A stretch of 64,000 nt of DNA from Ditylenchus dipsaci (taxonomy: Eukaryota > Nematoda > Chromadorea > Rhabditida > Anguinidae): contig SADC01001361.1 in NCBI GenBank assembly GCA_004194705.1, positions 345,432 through 409,431 on the forward strand, given 5' to 3'. The position numbers were made by a program, and so were the translations under genes. A model generated the notes under the pieces. The model saw nothing but the letters and a program-made list of their open reading frames with translations. It ran no database searches and had not been told where the DNA came from. Of the stretch, positions 14,201 to 26,200 are shown piece after piece. The first letter of the stretch is position 1; each line of letters starts with the position of its first letter.

Positions 14201-17200
14201 AACTTATTGGAGCTTTTTTATTGGCCAAAATAGGCTAAATTTAAGAAAATCGATAAGTTTTGGAGTTTTTGTTTGACTGTTTTGTTTTTTATTTTCTGAC
14301 GATTTCCAACGATTAACCACTAGGCCACCAATTTTATTAAACGAAATGTTTCTGATTACTTATTCTCCGCAGGGTACTCAACTAAAATTTATATGTCAAA
14401 ATAATTCTTTTTTGAATTGAACTGGTGCCCGCTTTTCAAAATATTCCCATCGGACGCGAGCATGCCCCTTTAATTTTTTTCATTAATAGTTCAGAATAAA
14501 TAACTAAAACAGGTCAAAATAAAAAAAGTAGCTAATTACACAGATTAGGCAGTACTTCTCAATATATATATGTTTTCATTACACATATTTGGTATTTAAA
14601 ATAGTCAATAGTTTGAAAATATGGCAAAAATATGGGAATTTTCCCTGTTCTTCTCTCTACTTGAAAAAATCCCGAAATTTGTTCGGATCCCGTCGGGATC
14701 CCGAATTTTTTTGTTCCGAAATCCGATCCCGAAATATTTTGGCCGAAAATCCCGTCCCGAAATCCCGCCCGAACCAGTTTCATCATCTCTAATTATCGAT
14801 CGAAAAAAAGTTAATGCAACTCGAAAATCCATAAGCACAGCTCTGCTCACGTCATTCAGCTGTCAAATTTTTTGTGACTTTAGGGTTTGGTCAGTTAAGG
14901 GCGCTGTTAAGTCCATATGGCCTGAGCTGCCAAATTACCAATTATAATGAGTTTTTTTTTTTTCAAATAAATAATCAATTGTTTATGATTGCTCGGACTT
15001 ACATGCGAATCTGAGGATTAATGCTTGAAATTTTCAACTGAAGAAAAGTATTGGTTACTGAGTTGCATAAAAGAAATGATAATCTTCGAGGTCCTTTCTC
15101 TCTAAAAATGACTTCTTCTGTTAGGATAAATTTTGTTCTCAATTATATATTGTTTGCATTTTCGGGGTCATCGGCAAATTTTTAGTTTCTTAAAAAGTTA
15201 TATTTTGGAGAAGTTGCAACAACATAACGCAGCACAACCTTTCTAAAAAAGGCCTTCCTAAAAAATTAAGTATTGAGCATTTGATGGGTTTCATGGCATG
15301 GTTTCAGGCTTCGGAGAGGGACACAATTTATGTCGTTGTTTTGTCATCACCGCTATTATGAAGTCAGTCCTTTTTCCCTAAGTATGAAATTCGCCAATCT
15401 TCACATTATCTGTCTATGCAATCAATATATTATCAAAGCTAATTTTTTAGAAAATATCTCTCAATAATTACACTCTTTTAGCCTCCATGTTTCCTCTTCA
15501 AAACAGCTATGTAAGTTTGACTCAAGACTGTTTTCCCGACTCCCAAAACCATGCTTATCACTCAGGTGCCCAACCAATATGGAGTTGCCCCACCAGACTA
15601 CGTTTTCGCTAGTTACACCCAAGGTGGTTTCAAGTTTCAAGGCCAGCTCCAGAGGCTGAGGAAAGTGAAGAGTCTGATGAGTCGGGTGGTGATCAAGGCC
15701 CTCCTGGCCCAGCCACTACCTTTGGAGACACCCAGCTGGACCTGGATTCGGCTACTCTTCAGATGCGGATGAGGAGGAAAGCAGTGAGGGCGATGAAAAT
15801 TCTGGGGTGGTGGGGATGCAAGAGGACAAGCAAGTCTCAAAAGCAATCGCCAAAAGGTGTACCAGTATATGAGAAATGTGATGGCTCAGAGAAGGGTCAA
15901 GTGAGTAGAGTAATTTGGATATTTGGAAGAAATATATAATAAAAAGTGTTTTTGTTTTTCAGTATCCATAAATTGCAATTTAAAATATTATCATTCTTTT
16001 TTATTGAGTGACATTTGACAGAAAAATTGGCTCTATATGCATTCGCATCTCTGGAAAAAAAGATGCCTTGGTCTCGCCTGTTGATTTTTTTTTAAATTTA
16101 TTTTTCTTCCAAAAGTCTCAAAAAGTGTTTATGTAAAAATTGACTGAATTTTGACTTCTTTCTTGAAAAAACGAGGCAAACCACAAGAAAAATGGTACTT
16201 GTGGACCCCCGAAAAGTTGGATTCGAACATAGTTTTGTTAACTGGGACCTACCGCATAAATAACTCTGGTATGCATGTTTTTTCATGCATCCAGAGTCAC
16301 TTTCGAGTGATTTGTGTCTAAGGTATGTGGGTGTGCGCATCTCAACCCCAAGCAACCAAGCCCCCTGCGCCCCCGAAGGGGATGCAGGGGGCTTGGTTGG
16401 TTAGAGATGCGCGCACTCACTTACCTTAGACATAATTCCGAGCAAGACTCTTGATCATAAAATGCATACAGAGTCTCTTTTTGCACAGCTCCATTGACCA
16501 AAACATAGTGAAATATCACGTTTTCGATCTTTATCAGGGTAAAAAATCCCCGTTTTTAAGAGTATTCTACCTCGTTTTGGTCACTGGAGCTGGGCAAAAA
16601 GAGCATCTAAATGCATTTTTGATCAAGAGTCTTGCTCGGAATTATGTCTAAGGTAAGTGAGTGCGCGCATCTATAACCATCCAAGCCCCTGCGCCCGCTT
16701 CGGCGGCGCAGGGGACTTGGTTGCTTGGGGTTGAGATGCGCACACCCACATACCTTAGACGCAAATCACTCGAAAGTGACTCTGGATGCATGAAAAACAT
16801 GCATACCAGAGTTTATTTATGCGGTAGGCCCCAGTATTCAAAACTATGTTCAAATCCAACTTTTTGGGGTCTTCAAGCAAAATTTAAATAAGTGGTAATT
16901 AGGCAAAATAGACATGACCTTGTTTAAGTTTAATTTAAAAAAGCTTGCCTGCAATGAGATTGTTGGTACAGTCGAGTCTCTATATAGCATCCACCCTAAA
17001 AGTTCGTTCCCACCTCGGGTCCGACACTTTTTTCAGCTCAATTTCCAAAGTATTTTGCCAAAACTGATTCGTCAGTCTAGTCGGAAATATCGCAGGGATT
17101 CCGATTTTGCCGATCGTTTCTCAGAAACATGGTAATTTTGCCATTTAGACCCGCAAACCTCTATATAGCATCGCCTTAAATCTCAAAAAGGCGATGCTAT

Positions 17201-20200
17201 ATAGAGGTTTGCGGGTCTAAATGGCAAAATTACCATGTTTCTGAGAAATGATCGGCAAAATCGGAATCCCTGCGATATTTCCGACTAGACTGACCAATCA
17301 GTTTTGGCAAAATACTTTAGAAATTGAGCTAAAAAAAGTGTCGGACCCGAGGTGGGAACGAACTTTTAGGGTGGATGCTATATAGAGACTCGACTGTATC
17401 TAATTTATTTCTTGTGAAATATGAATTAGCTCGATTAGTTTTTAAAACAAAAAAAATTTCAAAAAAAGCAATAGGGGGGATCAAGGCAAAAAAAATTAAA
17501 AAATAAAATTTTCACCAAAAAAATTTTTGCCTGAAAATGCTAAAAAAGTGAACATAAACACTTTTTGAGACTTTTGGAAGAAAAAAAATTTTCAAAAAAA
17601 ATCAACAGGGGGACCAAGGCATCTTTTTTTTTTCCAGAAATGCGAATGCATATAGAGCCGAAAAATTCCTCAGCTTTCTGATTTGGTGTTGCTACTGCAG
17701 TTTGCTAACGTAATATAAGTCAAAACATTTGAGAAGGAATGAATGATGACTTTTAAATTTTTTGGCTCTGTATGGGATAATTCAAAAGCCCAACCTTTTT
17801 ATAGGTAAAAGATTTATAGCAGGGCTCGGAAAATCAAAATTTTCAAATAAAGGACTTTTTGTAAAAAAGTGCTATTTTATCCATTGCTTATTGATTTTTG
17901 AGGAACAAGGAACATTTTGACCTAAAATCTCGATTTCGGGTCTCAAATAAAGGATAAATCTTTAAATAAAAGACGTTTCCGAGCCCTGATTTATAGTGAC
18001 AAAGAAAGTTCTCTAAAACATCGGTGAAAAAGAAATACAAATTTAGGATGTTTTTCATTTGAGTTTTTGTGATGCAGGCGTCAAATACACATAATTTTCT
18101 GAAATGTCATCAAGTAACCAGACTTATACCGGGTGCTTCAAAACTCCCGACTTTTTAAAAGCAATTTGTTAAGGATGAAATCTATGTAAAATTTTTATTT
18201 CAAATATACCATTTCATAGCCGCGCACCTCCTCTTCAAAACGGTGTATAAGTTTTTTATTTGCAAAATATAATCATTTTAAAAATTGCAAAACGAAAGAG
18301 ACACCTAAAATAAAATTTCGCAGGGCATTTTTTGGCTAAAAGTAAAACCACGTTAAAATCAAGCACCTTCTGCATACACAAAAAGATTTGTAGCGCTGGT
18401 TGAGAGCCTCAATTCACGTTACAGATTCCGTTTTCGATTTAATATGACTGAGATATGTTTTTTTTTTAATTAGAAAAGAATGTGAATCGGAATGAAATAT
18501 GGAAAAAACTAAAAATACTTTTTTTGCAAATTTTTTTAAACCGGTTTATTTTGTAGCAGTTGCATCCTGAGCATACTTTCGTGAAAACCCCCAAGTAACC
18601 TTCCTCCAAAGAGTATTTTTAACGTGGTTTTACTTTTAAGAATACTAAGAATACTTTTAAGAAATACTATTAAGAATACTTTTAAGAATACTCTAAGAAT
18701 ACTATTTTCGGATCCCTTGATTTTTTTTAAGTTTTATTTTTTTGCAATATCTAGGCCGCAACATTTAGGCAGGTCTTAGGCTATGTCTTATGTCTTAGGC
18801 TTAGGCAAAAATGAAAAAAGTTAGCTTAGAGAAAAAAAACTCTTTGGAGGGAGGAGGGGTTCCTTGGGTGGTCCTCTCCAAACTTTGCCTGAAAACATTT
18901 CTGTAAAACCATTTTGAAAGCTCTGGAAAATATCTGCAACATAAATTAAACAGTATTTTCATCAATTCACAAACGTGTTTTATAGATCTTAGAAAACCGT
19001 TATTTTTTGAAAAAATGCCTTGTAATATTTTTACTTCGCTTTTCTTTTGCAATTTTTAAAATAATTTTATTTTCCAAATTAAAAAACTTATATACCGTTT
19101 TGAAGAAAAGTTATCCGGCTGCATAATGATATTTTCGGAATAGAAAATTCGACCCTAGTAGCGAATACCCCCCTCCCCCCTCCGACAATTTTCACCTTTT
19201 TTACTTTAGTAAAGACTACCCAAATTTATGTCCTAGACCCCGAAAAATATGCGTAAACTATTTATTAGTCACAACTTCCGTACGCTGGCCTACCCCAAGC
19301 CTAAGGGCTGAGCCTAAACTTGTTGTTTGCAAGGGTAGTTACAGCATTTTTAAAGGTCGGATTCTTGGGGGGTGTGTGTATTCGCTACTAGCGCCGAAAA
19401 TTCACATAAATTTTATGCCCTCAATAGAAAAACGGAAAGCTTTAAAAAAAACTTCGCTGGTGCTAGCCCTTTTTTCCCTTGTCCTCACTGTTTAAAAATA
19501 GACGATAGTCTCATTTAAGAATTTTGACGTTGTTTATTTTCAAACCCCATAAAAATGTTTTTTAATCGTTTTACATATGCAGCAACAGCAGCACGGGTAC
19601 GATGACTTGGAGTGTTTCATCACTTTTGTAGACGTGGGTGTGTGTTTAATTGTCGAAAAGGCAACCATCAATTTCGATAATTTGACGGTTATGTCAATTC
19701 GAAACTTCGCTTCACGAATTTGGTGAATTGCTGAAAGTGCTGGGTTGCTGTCAAAAAGTGGTATTGACAAAATTTTACAACGATCTATTTTACCGATTGT
19801 AGTTGTTTCCAGTAGGTCTGCATGTCCTTCTCGTCTTTTCGGAACATAGCGTCTAAGAACAGGTAGCATACAAACACAGGCCTAAAGTTTGTTATAACAA
19901 AATGTTCATTTTCCGTTATTATGCACCAAATCTCGGTGCTATAAAGATCCACAAATAATCAATGTTATCAAAAGCATAGCAAGGCCTATTTTTCGGAATT
20001 TTTCCCCTAAATTCATTTTCATATAATTCATCGCGTTTCAATACAGATACAGTCGACTCTCGAAAAACCATCACCCCGAAAGTTCGTTACCGCCTAGGGT
20101 CCGACACTTTTATTAGCTCAAATTTTGAAATTTTTTTTGCCAAGACTAATTCGTCAGTCTAGTCCGGAATATCGCAAGGATTCCGATTTTGCCGATCGTT

Positions 20201-23200
20201 TCTCAAAAGTTAAAATTTTGATCATTAAGACACGTGACTCTCGGTAATCCGTCACCCTGTTTTGAAAATTAAATAAAAGATATAAAAAATAGGGTGACGG
20301 ATTATCGAGAGGCGCAGGTCTTGATGGTCAAAATTTTAACTTGTCGAGAAACGATCGGCAAAATTGGAAGCCTTGCAATATTTTGGACTAGACTGACGAA
20401 TCAGTTTGGCAAAAAAAATTCGAAAATTGAGCTAAAAAAAAGTGTCGAACCCTAGGCGAGAATTTCGGGGGTGACGATTTATCTAGAGTCGTCTGTGCGA
20501 CTATCTACTATCTGATTAGAACCAATTATTAGAACCCTTGAACCTGAGCCTTTGGCTTGGTTCCCCGAGCTGATTTGACTGGGGTGGCTCACATAGGCGT
20601 ATGCAGAGGGGTGATTGGAGGTCTATATCCCCGCTCCTCGTCACAATTTTTGGCTAGAAAATTTTTTAGCCAACCAACCACACCCCCCCCCCTCTTGTCA
20701 GAAATTTTTTTCAGGCCTCTTGTACGCCTATGGTGGCCCAGGTTAAATTTAGCCCAATAATTCATTGCAAAAATGTAAGAAAAGTAGATACATAGCAAAA
20801 AATAAAAATTATTAAAAAAAATTCTCACCATTCACACTCAATGTTCTCAAATTTTGGAGTTCAGCATTAATGTAGTAAAGTCGGTGGGGGTCCTCAAAAA
20901 TATTACGACAATTGCGACAGGAAAAAGCAATTGTCACAAACTTCTAGAGCATTTTTGTAGCCATCGCGAAGAAATCGCCTGCAGCCATACCTTCCATATA
21001 GAGTGTCGAGTATGGTAGTCCGAGTTAGCTGCACTATGTCGACATCTTCTACAGCGAACGCAGGGTAGGAAATTATAGACTAAATCATAAGAACAATGAA
21101 CGAGGCTTATTTAGTGAAAAATTTACACAAAAAGGTTGTCAAAAGGTCATGTTATTTTTTACGGAAATGTAAATGACTTTGTCAACGGGGTATCGATGTT
21201 ATGTACCTTTTGTCCCATTTTGTAACTACCCTTTGTTCTAAATACTTAGGCCTAGGGGTAGGCCAGCCTATTGTAGGATGGACTAATAAAGGCCTTAATC
21301 ACTTTTTCCCCGGGTAATCTGGGGTGGTGTTCAGGTCGGTTAGTAGAGTCAGTAGATCAAGAGTTACTCTTGATCCTACTCGCACTTGAAACGGGTTGAG
21401 TAGAGTTTAGGATCATGAGTTACTCGTGATCCTACTCACCCATCTGAAACGAGTTGAGTAGAGTTTTGGATCAAAAGTAACTCGCGAATCGCGATCCTAC
21501 TCGTGCAGCGAGTAATTTTTGATCCGAGTAGAATTTATTTCTACTAGCTATACTCGAGTTTTACTCGCCGAACTCGAGTTCTCCTCCCTAAATCGAGGTA
21601 CCTTCGCGAGTTTCACGAGTAAACTAGTTTTTGGGTTGAGTTGAGTTCAACACGCTGAACTTGAGTTTTACTGCCCTAACTCGGCTTTCTACTCGCCCAA
21701 CTCGAGTTACACTCGCCCAACTCGGCTTTCGACCCCCGAGTGTTACGAGTAAATTAATTTTTTATTAATTTTCTCGAGTTCTACTCCCCCAACTCGGCTT
21801 TCTAACCCCGAGTTTTACGAGTAAATTAATTTTTTAAATTTTTTCGAGTTCTACTCGTCCAGCTCGGCTTTCAACCCCTGAGTGTTACGAGTAAATTTAT
21901 TTTTTTTAATTTTTTTTCGAGTTCTACTCGTCCAACTCGGCTTTCTAACCCCGAGTTGGGCGAGTAGAACTCGAGAAAATTAATAAAAATTTAATTTACT
22001 CGTAAAACTCGGGGTTAGAAAGCCGAGTTTGGCGAGTTGAACTCGAGTTGGGCGAGTAAAACTCGAGTTGGGCGAGTAGAACTCGAGTTAGGCGAGAAGA
22101 ACTCAATTCTACTCAGATCAAAAATTACTCGCTGCTCGAGTAGGATCGCGAGTAACTTTTGATCCAAAACTCTACTCGTGTGTCTGAAACGAGTTGAGTA
22201 GATCAAAAGTAACTCATGATCTCTGAACCTACTCGGCCCGTCTGAAACACGTCGAGTAGATCACGAGTAACTCTTGATCCAAAACTCTACTAACCTACCT
22301 GAATACGACCCCTGGAGCTGGGACTAATATTTGAGTGCTTTTTTATGAGGTTCTATAAAAAGAGATTTGGGAGAAAATGGGACAAAAGTACATAACGTCA
22401 AGGCACCTTGTCAACATTAAAAAAGGAGCACAAATAAATCTTTTAGACCAATGTTAATCCCGTCACAAAACAGTTGCAAATTATACGTCCAGTCTCGCTC
22501 GCACTGCGCTGCGAAAATACTTCGACTTAAAATATTTCTTGGTTTGACTTTAAGATGAGGTTAAGAAAATTTTCTTCTGTATAAATCAGTCTAAAAACGA
22601 TAAGCGGCTCTCAGAATTAAATTTAAAAAAAAGTTAGAACTTAAAAATCATTTAAAAGCAGTGTTTTGCTGAAAATCACGGTGGGTCGAGGCAAAATCTT
22701 AATTTTTTGTTGACCTTATTTAATTTTATGACTACATCGGCGGTCGAAAAAGTTGTTTGGAAAGCTATATGAATGTAGTGATCTAAAACCCCTAAAAGAG
22801 TCGAGTTAAAAAAACAGTAGACCCAAAATTTATTCAACGCGGTGGCTTTTCCGTAGTCAAGGTACCAAATTGTACAACCCATAAATTACCCTTATCTAAA
22901 AGGTTTTTATTGACTTTTCCGATCTTCCCTGCGCACTCCGTATGACTTTCAGTTATGGTCGTTGGCCCGCTGTATTCAACCCCTAATCGGGAAAGGGCCC
23001 TTAGTAAAAGTCAATACGCAAATTTTAGAAATTCTTCGTCGCAATAAAAACTAACCAACAAGGCATCAGTCTCCTAAATAACCATCACATTACGGACAAA
23101 TAAGAAACAAAGCAAATTTACTTTTGAAAAGGATTCTCTTGGTAGCATGCTATCTAAACTTCGACATTTTCGCTTTACAGAAGAAATTGATTTTCAAAAC

Positions 23201-26200
23201 AAATTACTTAATACAGCTGAACACTGTTGGATTTCATCAGGCAAAACATGGATTACAGAACCTGAAATTGTACATTACTACCATTACAAATTTAAAATTC
23301 TTATCAAGCTAATATTTTGCTAGAAAGCACCTTTTGAACCGTCGCCAAAGAGATCTCCCACATCGTTGAGTGCTTGCAATGCAGCTTTTGCCATTCCTAC
23401 AATTTGCAAAAATATTACTGCAAGAAAGTTATGTCAAATAATCAATAAAATTCAATTTTTTGCAACAGATTCTAACGATCCATACATGATCTCGAAAGTC
23501 TGTTTTCACGGGTTAACTGGCCTGAGATACAAATGGTTTGGGCATTGTCTACACAAAAACTGTCCAGAAAACAGGTTCCAAATAATTGTAGGGCCCAGTG
23601 GAAATTGTGGATTTTTAATATCACATACCAAATTAATTTATGACTCGAAAAATATGAATGTGAAGTTAGAATTTCTATTCGTATCAGCAAAAACCTGTGG
23701 TCGTTTCAAATTGGCTAAACAGCCCTCGGTTGAAAGTTCTGGCTCCCTTCTCTGTCTTCGCTGTCATTTTTTTCGCTCTGGCCTTCGGTATCTTCTCTTT
23801 ATGTTTCTTTTTTTTTCAGCCCTCGGTTCAGCCCCAGTCTCGAATTGGCTGAATTTTTCAGGGAACGGCTATATTTACATCGCTAAAAGCCCGGATTTTT
23901 CAGGGTTTTCACTACTGAATCAGTAGTACTGATCGGAAACTTTTGACAAATTTTTCAAAAATGTTGCTGTTTCAGTCACCCTGTATTCGGAATCAAAGAT
24001 GAGATTTCGGGTACTAATTCGGTTTACACCCCACCCCCATTTTTTATGTAAGTTATGTCTCAGATTTTGTTTGGCGTCGAAGGTTCAGTGGAAATGATAG
24101 TATGTTTTATTTATGGTCTCAGATTGTTGAACTGTATGTATGTGAATAAATAAAATATGTTTGTCGCAACATAGAAACCGATAAACCCAAAAACTGGGGG
24201 TGGGTGTAAACCGAATTAGTACCAGATTTCGATCTTATTAGTCGAAAAATAGGATAGTTTATGATATTTTAATATCCTATCATATCGCAATATCCTATTT
24301 ATGATATTTATCCTAATTAGATACTTTTCTTCCGAATCGGAATATTATAAGTAATTTGCGTTCTGCAATAGATTTGAAAATTAAAAGGTATCTTTCATAA
24401 TACTGATTGAATAACGACTCTACCGGATTATAGTCGCATTAACACAGCCGACCCCTTTACGGTGAGAAACCTGTTCGATTCCACTATCAATAAGGCGCAG
24501 CTATAAAACCCTTCTGGTTCAAATGGGTTCAAAAATAAAATGATCATTCCAAAAAGGCTATGGTTTTCTGATGGGTTGCAAAATTGTCTTAATACAAAAA
24601 TACAAAGAAATTCGTAAGGGACAATACTTTTTTCTCCGACTAAAACACTTTTTTTTCCGACTAAAAATATTTTTTTTCCGACTAATTTCATTTCCGACTA
24701 AAACACTTTTTCTCCGACTAAAATACTTTTTTTCCGACTAATTTTGATACTCGACACGAAATCAACCATTTTTAAAAAATTTTGTGTGAAATTCAAGGGT
24801 GGGCAAAGACCAGATGGCTGGAGACCCACTCCGGAATGGCCAAAAGGCCAAAATTTTTGGTTTTTTGGGGGTTTACTAAAGGGGAGTAAACTTTTTGAGA
24901 AAAATCGATTGAACGGATCAGATTTCGGGTCCGATTGGCTTAATCGCTCAGAATTCCAGGTTTATGGTGGTTTCGAGTGGTTCAGGGTGGAGTTGTGGGC
25001 GATTAAGCCGATCGGACCCGAAATCTGATCCGTTCAATCGATTTTTCTCAAAAGTTTACTCCCCTTTAGTAAACCCCTAAAAAACCAATAATTTTGGCCT
25101 TTTGGCCATTCCGGAGTGGGTCTGCAGCCATCTGGTCTTTGCCCACCCTTGAATTTCACACAAAATTTTTTAAAAATGGTTGATTTCGTGTCGAGAATTA
25201 AAATTAGTCGGAGAAAAAAGAAAATTAGTCGGAAAAAAAAGTATTTTAGTCGGAGAAAAAGTGTTTTAGTCGGAAATGAAATTAGTCGGAAAAAAAAATA
25301 TTTTAGTCGGAAAAAAAAGTGTTTTAGTCGGAGAAAAAAGTATTGTCCATTCATAAGTTTTACGTTCCTTTAAAAAATTTAATTTGAAGCAGATCGAAAT
25401 ATTTTATAATTTTTAAAATACCTATCACAAAGTGCTGAACACTTTAGTCTCGAAACATTAATTTTACATCATCCGAAGCGATCTCACTACACTCAAGTTA
25501 TTGCTCACTCACGTACTTCGAAGTTCGACTTCGAGTTCGAGTTCACACCAAAGGTGTTCACGTAGCCAAAAATCTGGACTCAAACTCCAAGTACGTGAAT
25601 GAGCCATAAAAACACCCCTGTAACGCCACTTTGTAGCCGGTTCGTAGAGGTGGCGTTTTAGATAGGTTCGACAGTTTCTATTTCAAATCTTACCAATAGA
25701 ACTAGCATTTAACTCCCTGATTCCCTGGTTGGTCTTATCTCCGCGTTCCCATACACCAAAGTCAGGCGTTTTGTAGCCGGTCTCAATGTAATACACCAGG
25801 TTCTGCACAAATGCTACCTCGTCGAAGTTGCGCACAATTTGAAGACCTGTAAGCACCACTAGTTTTTGTTGAAGCAAAAAAGCTTGGGGTCCAACCTGAA
25901 GCAGTCATTTGAGCAAGTATTAGAATGAACAAGGATATGGCGTCAATTTGCAAATGTCCCCAGTCACCATCTCCAACCACTGTAGTTTTTGTGCGCACTG
26001 AGTATTTGGCTGCAATCAACGGGTAGATTTGGTGAAGGCTTATGTAGAGGTTAAATTAAATACCATGTAGACTATCCTGTCTTTTCTGGTGCTTTTTGAA
26101 CAGCTCCACCTTGTCCACTTGTCTAACCATGCAGTCCATCAGCGACTGCATCAATTTCACACTGAAATTTAGAGGGCTTGTAATGTTTTTTTTATTTATT

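Noticed and set aside
19540..19869. 109-codon minus-strand frame with CCCCCC near its end
   Set aside because: The Cys run comes from a GCA/GCAGCA repeat. No family match or splice partners were found.
23366..23926. 186-codon plus-strand open frame
   Set aside because: It overlaps PHKA exon 7 on the other strand, has no motif, and is otherwise AT-rich intron sequence.
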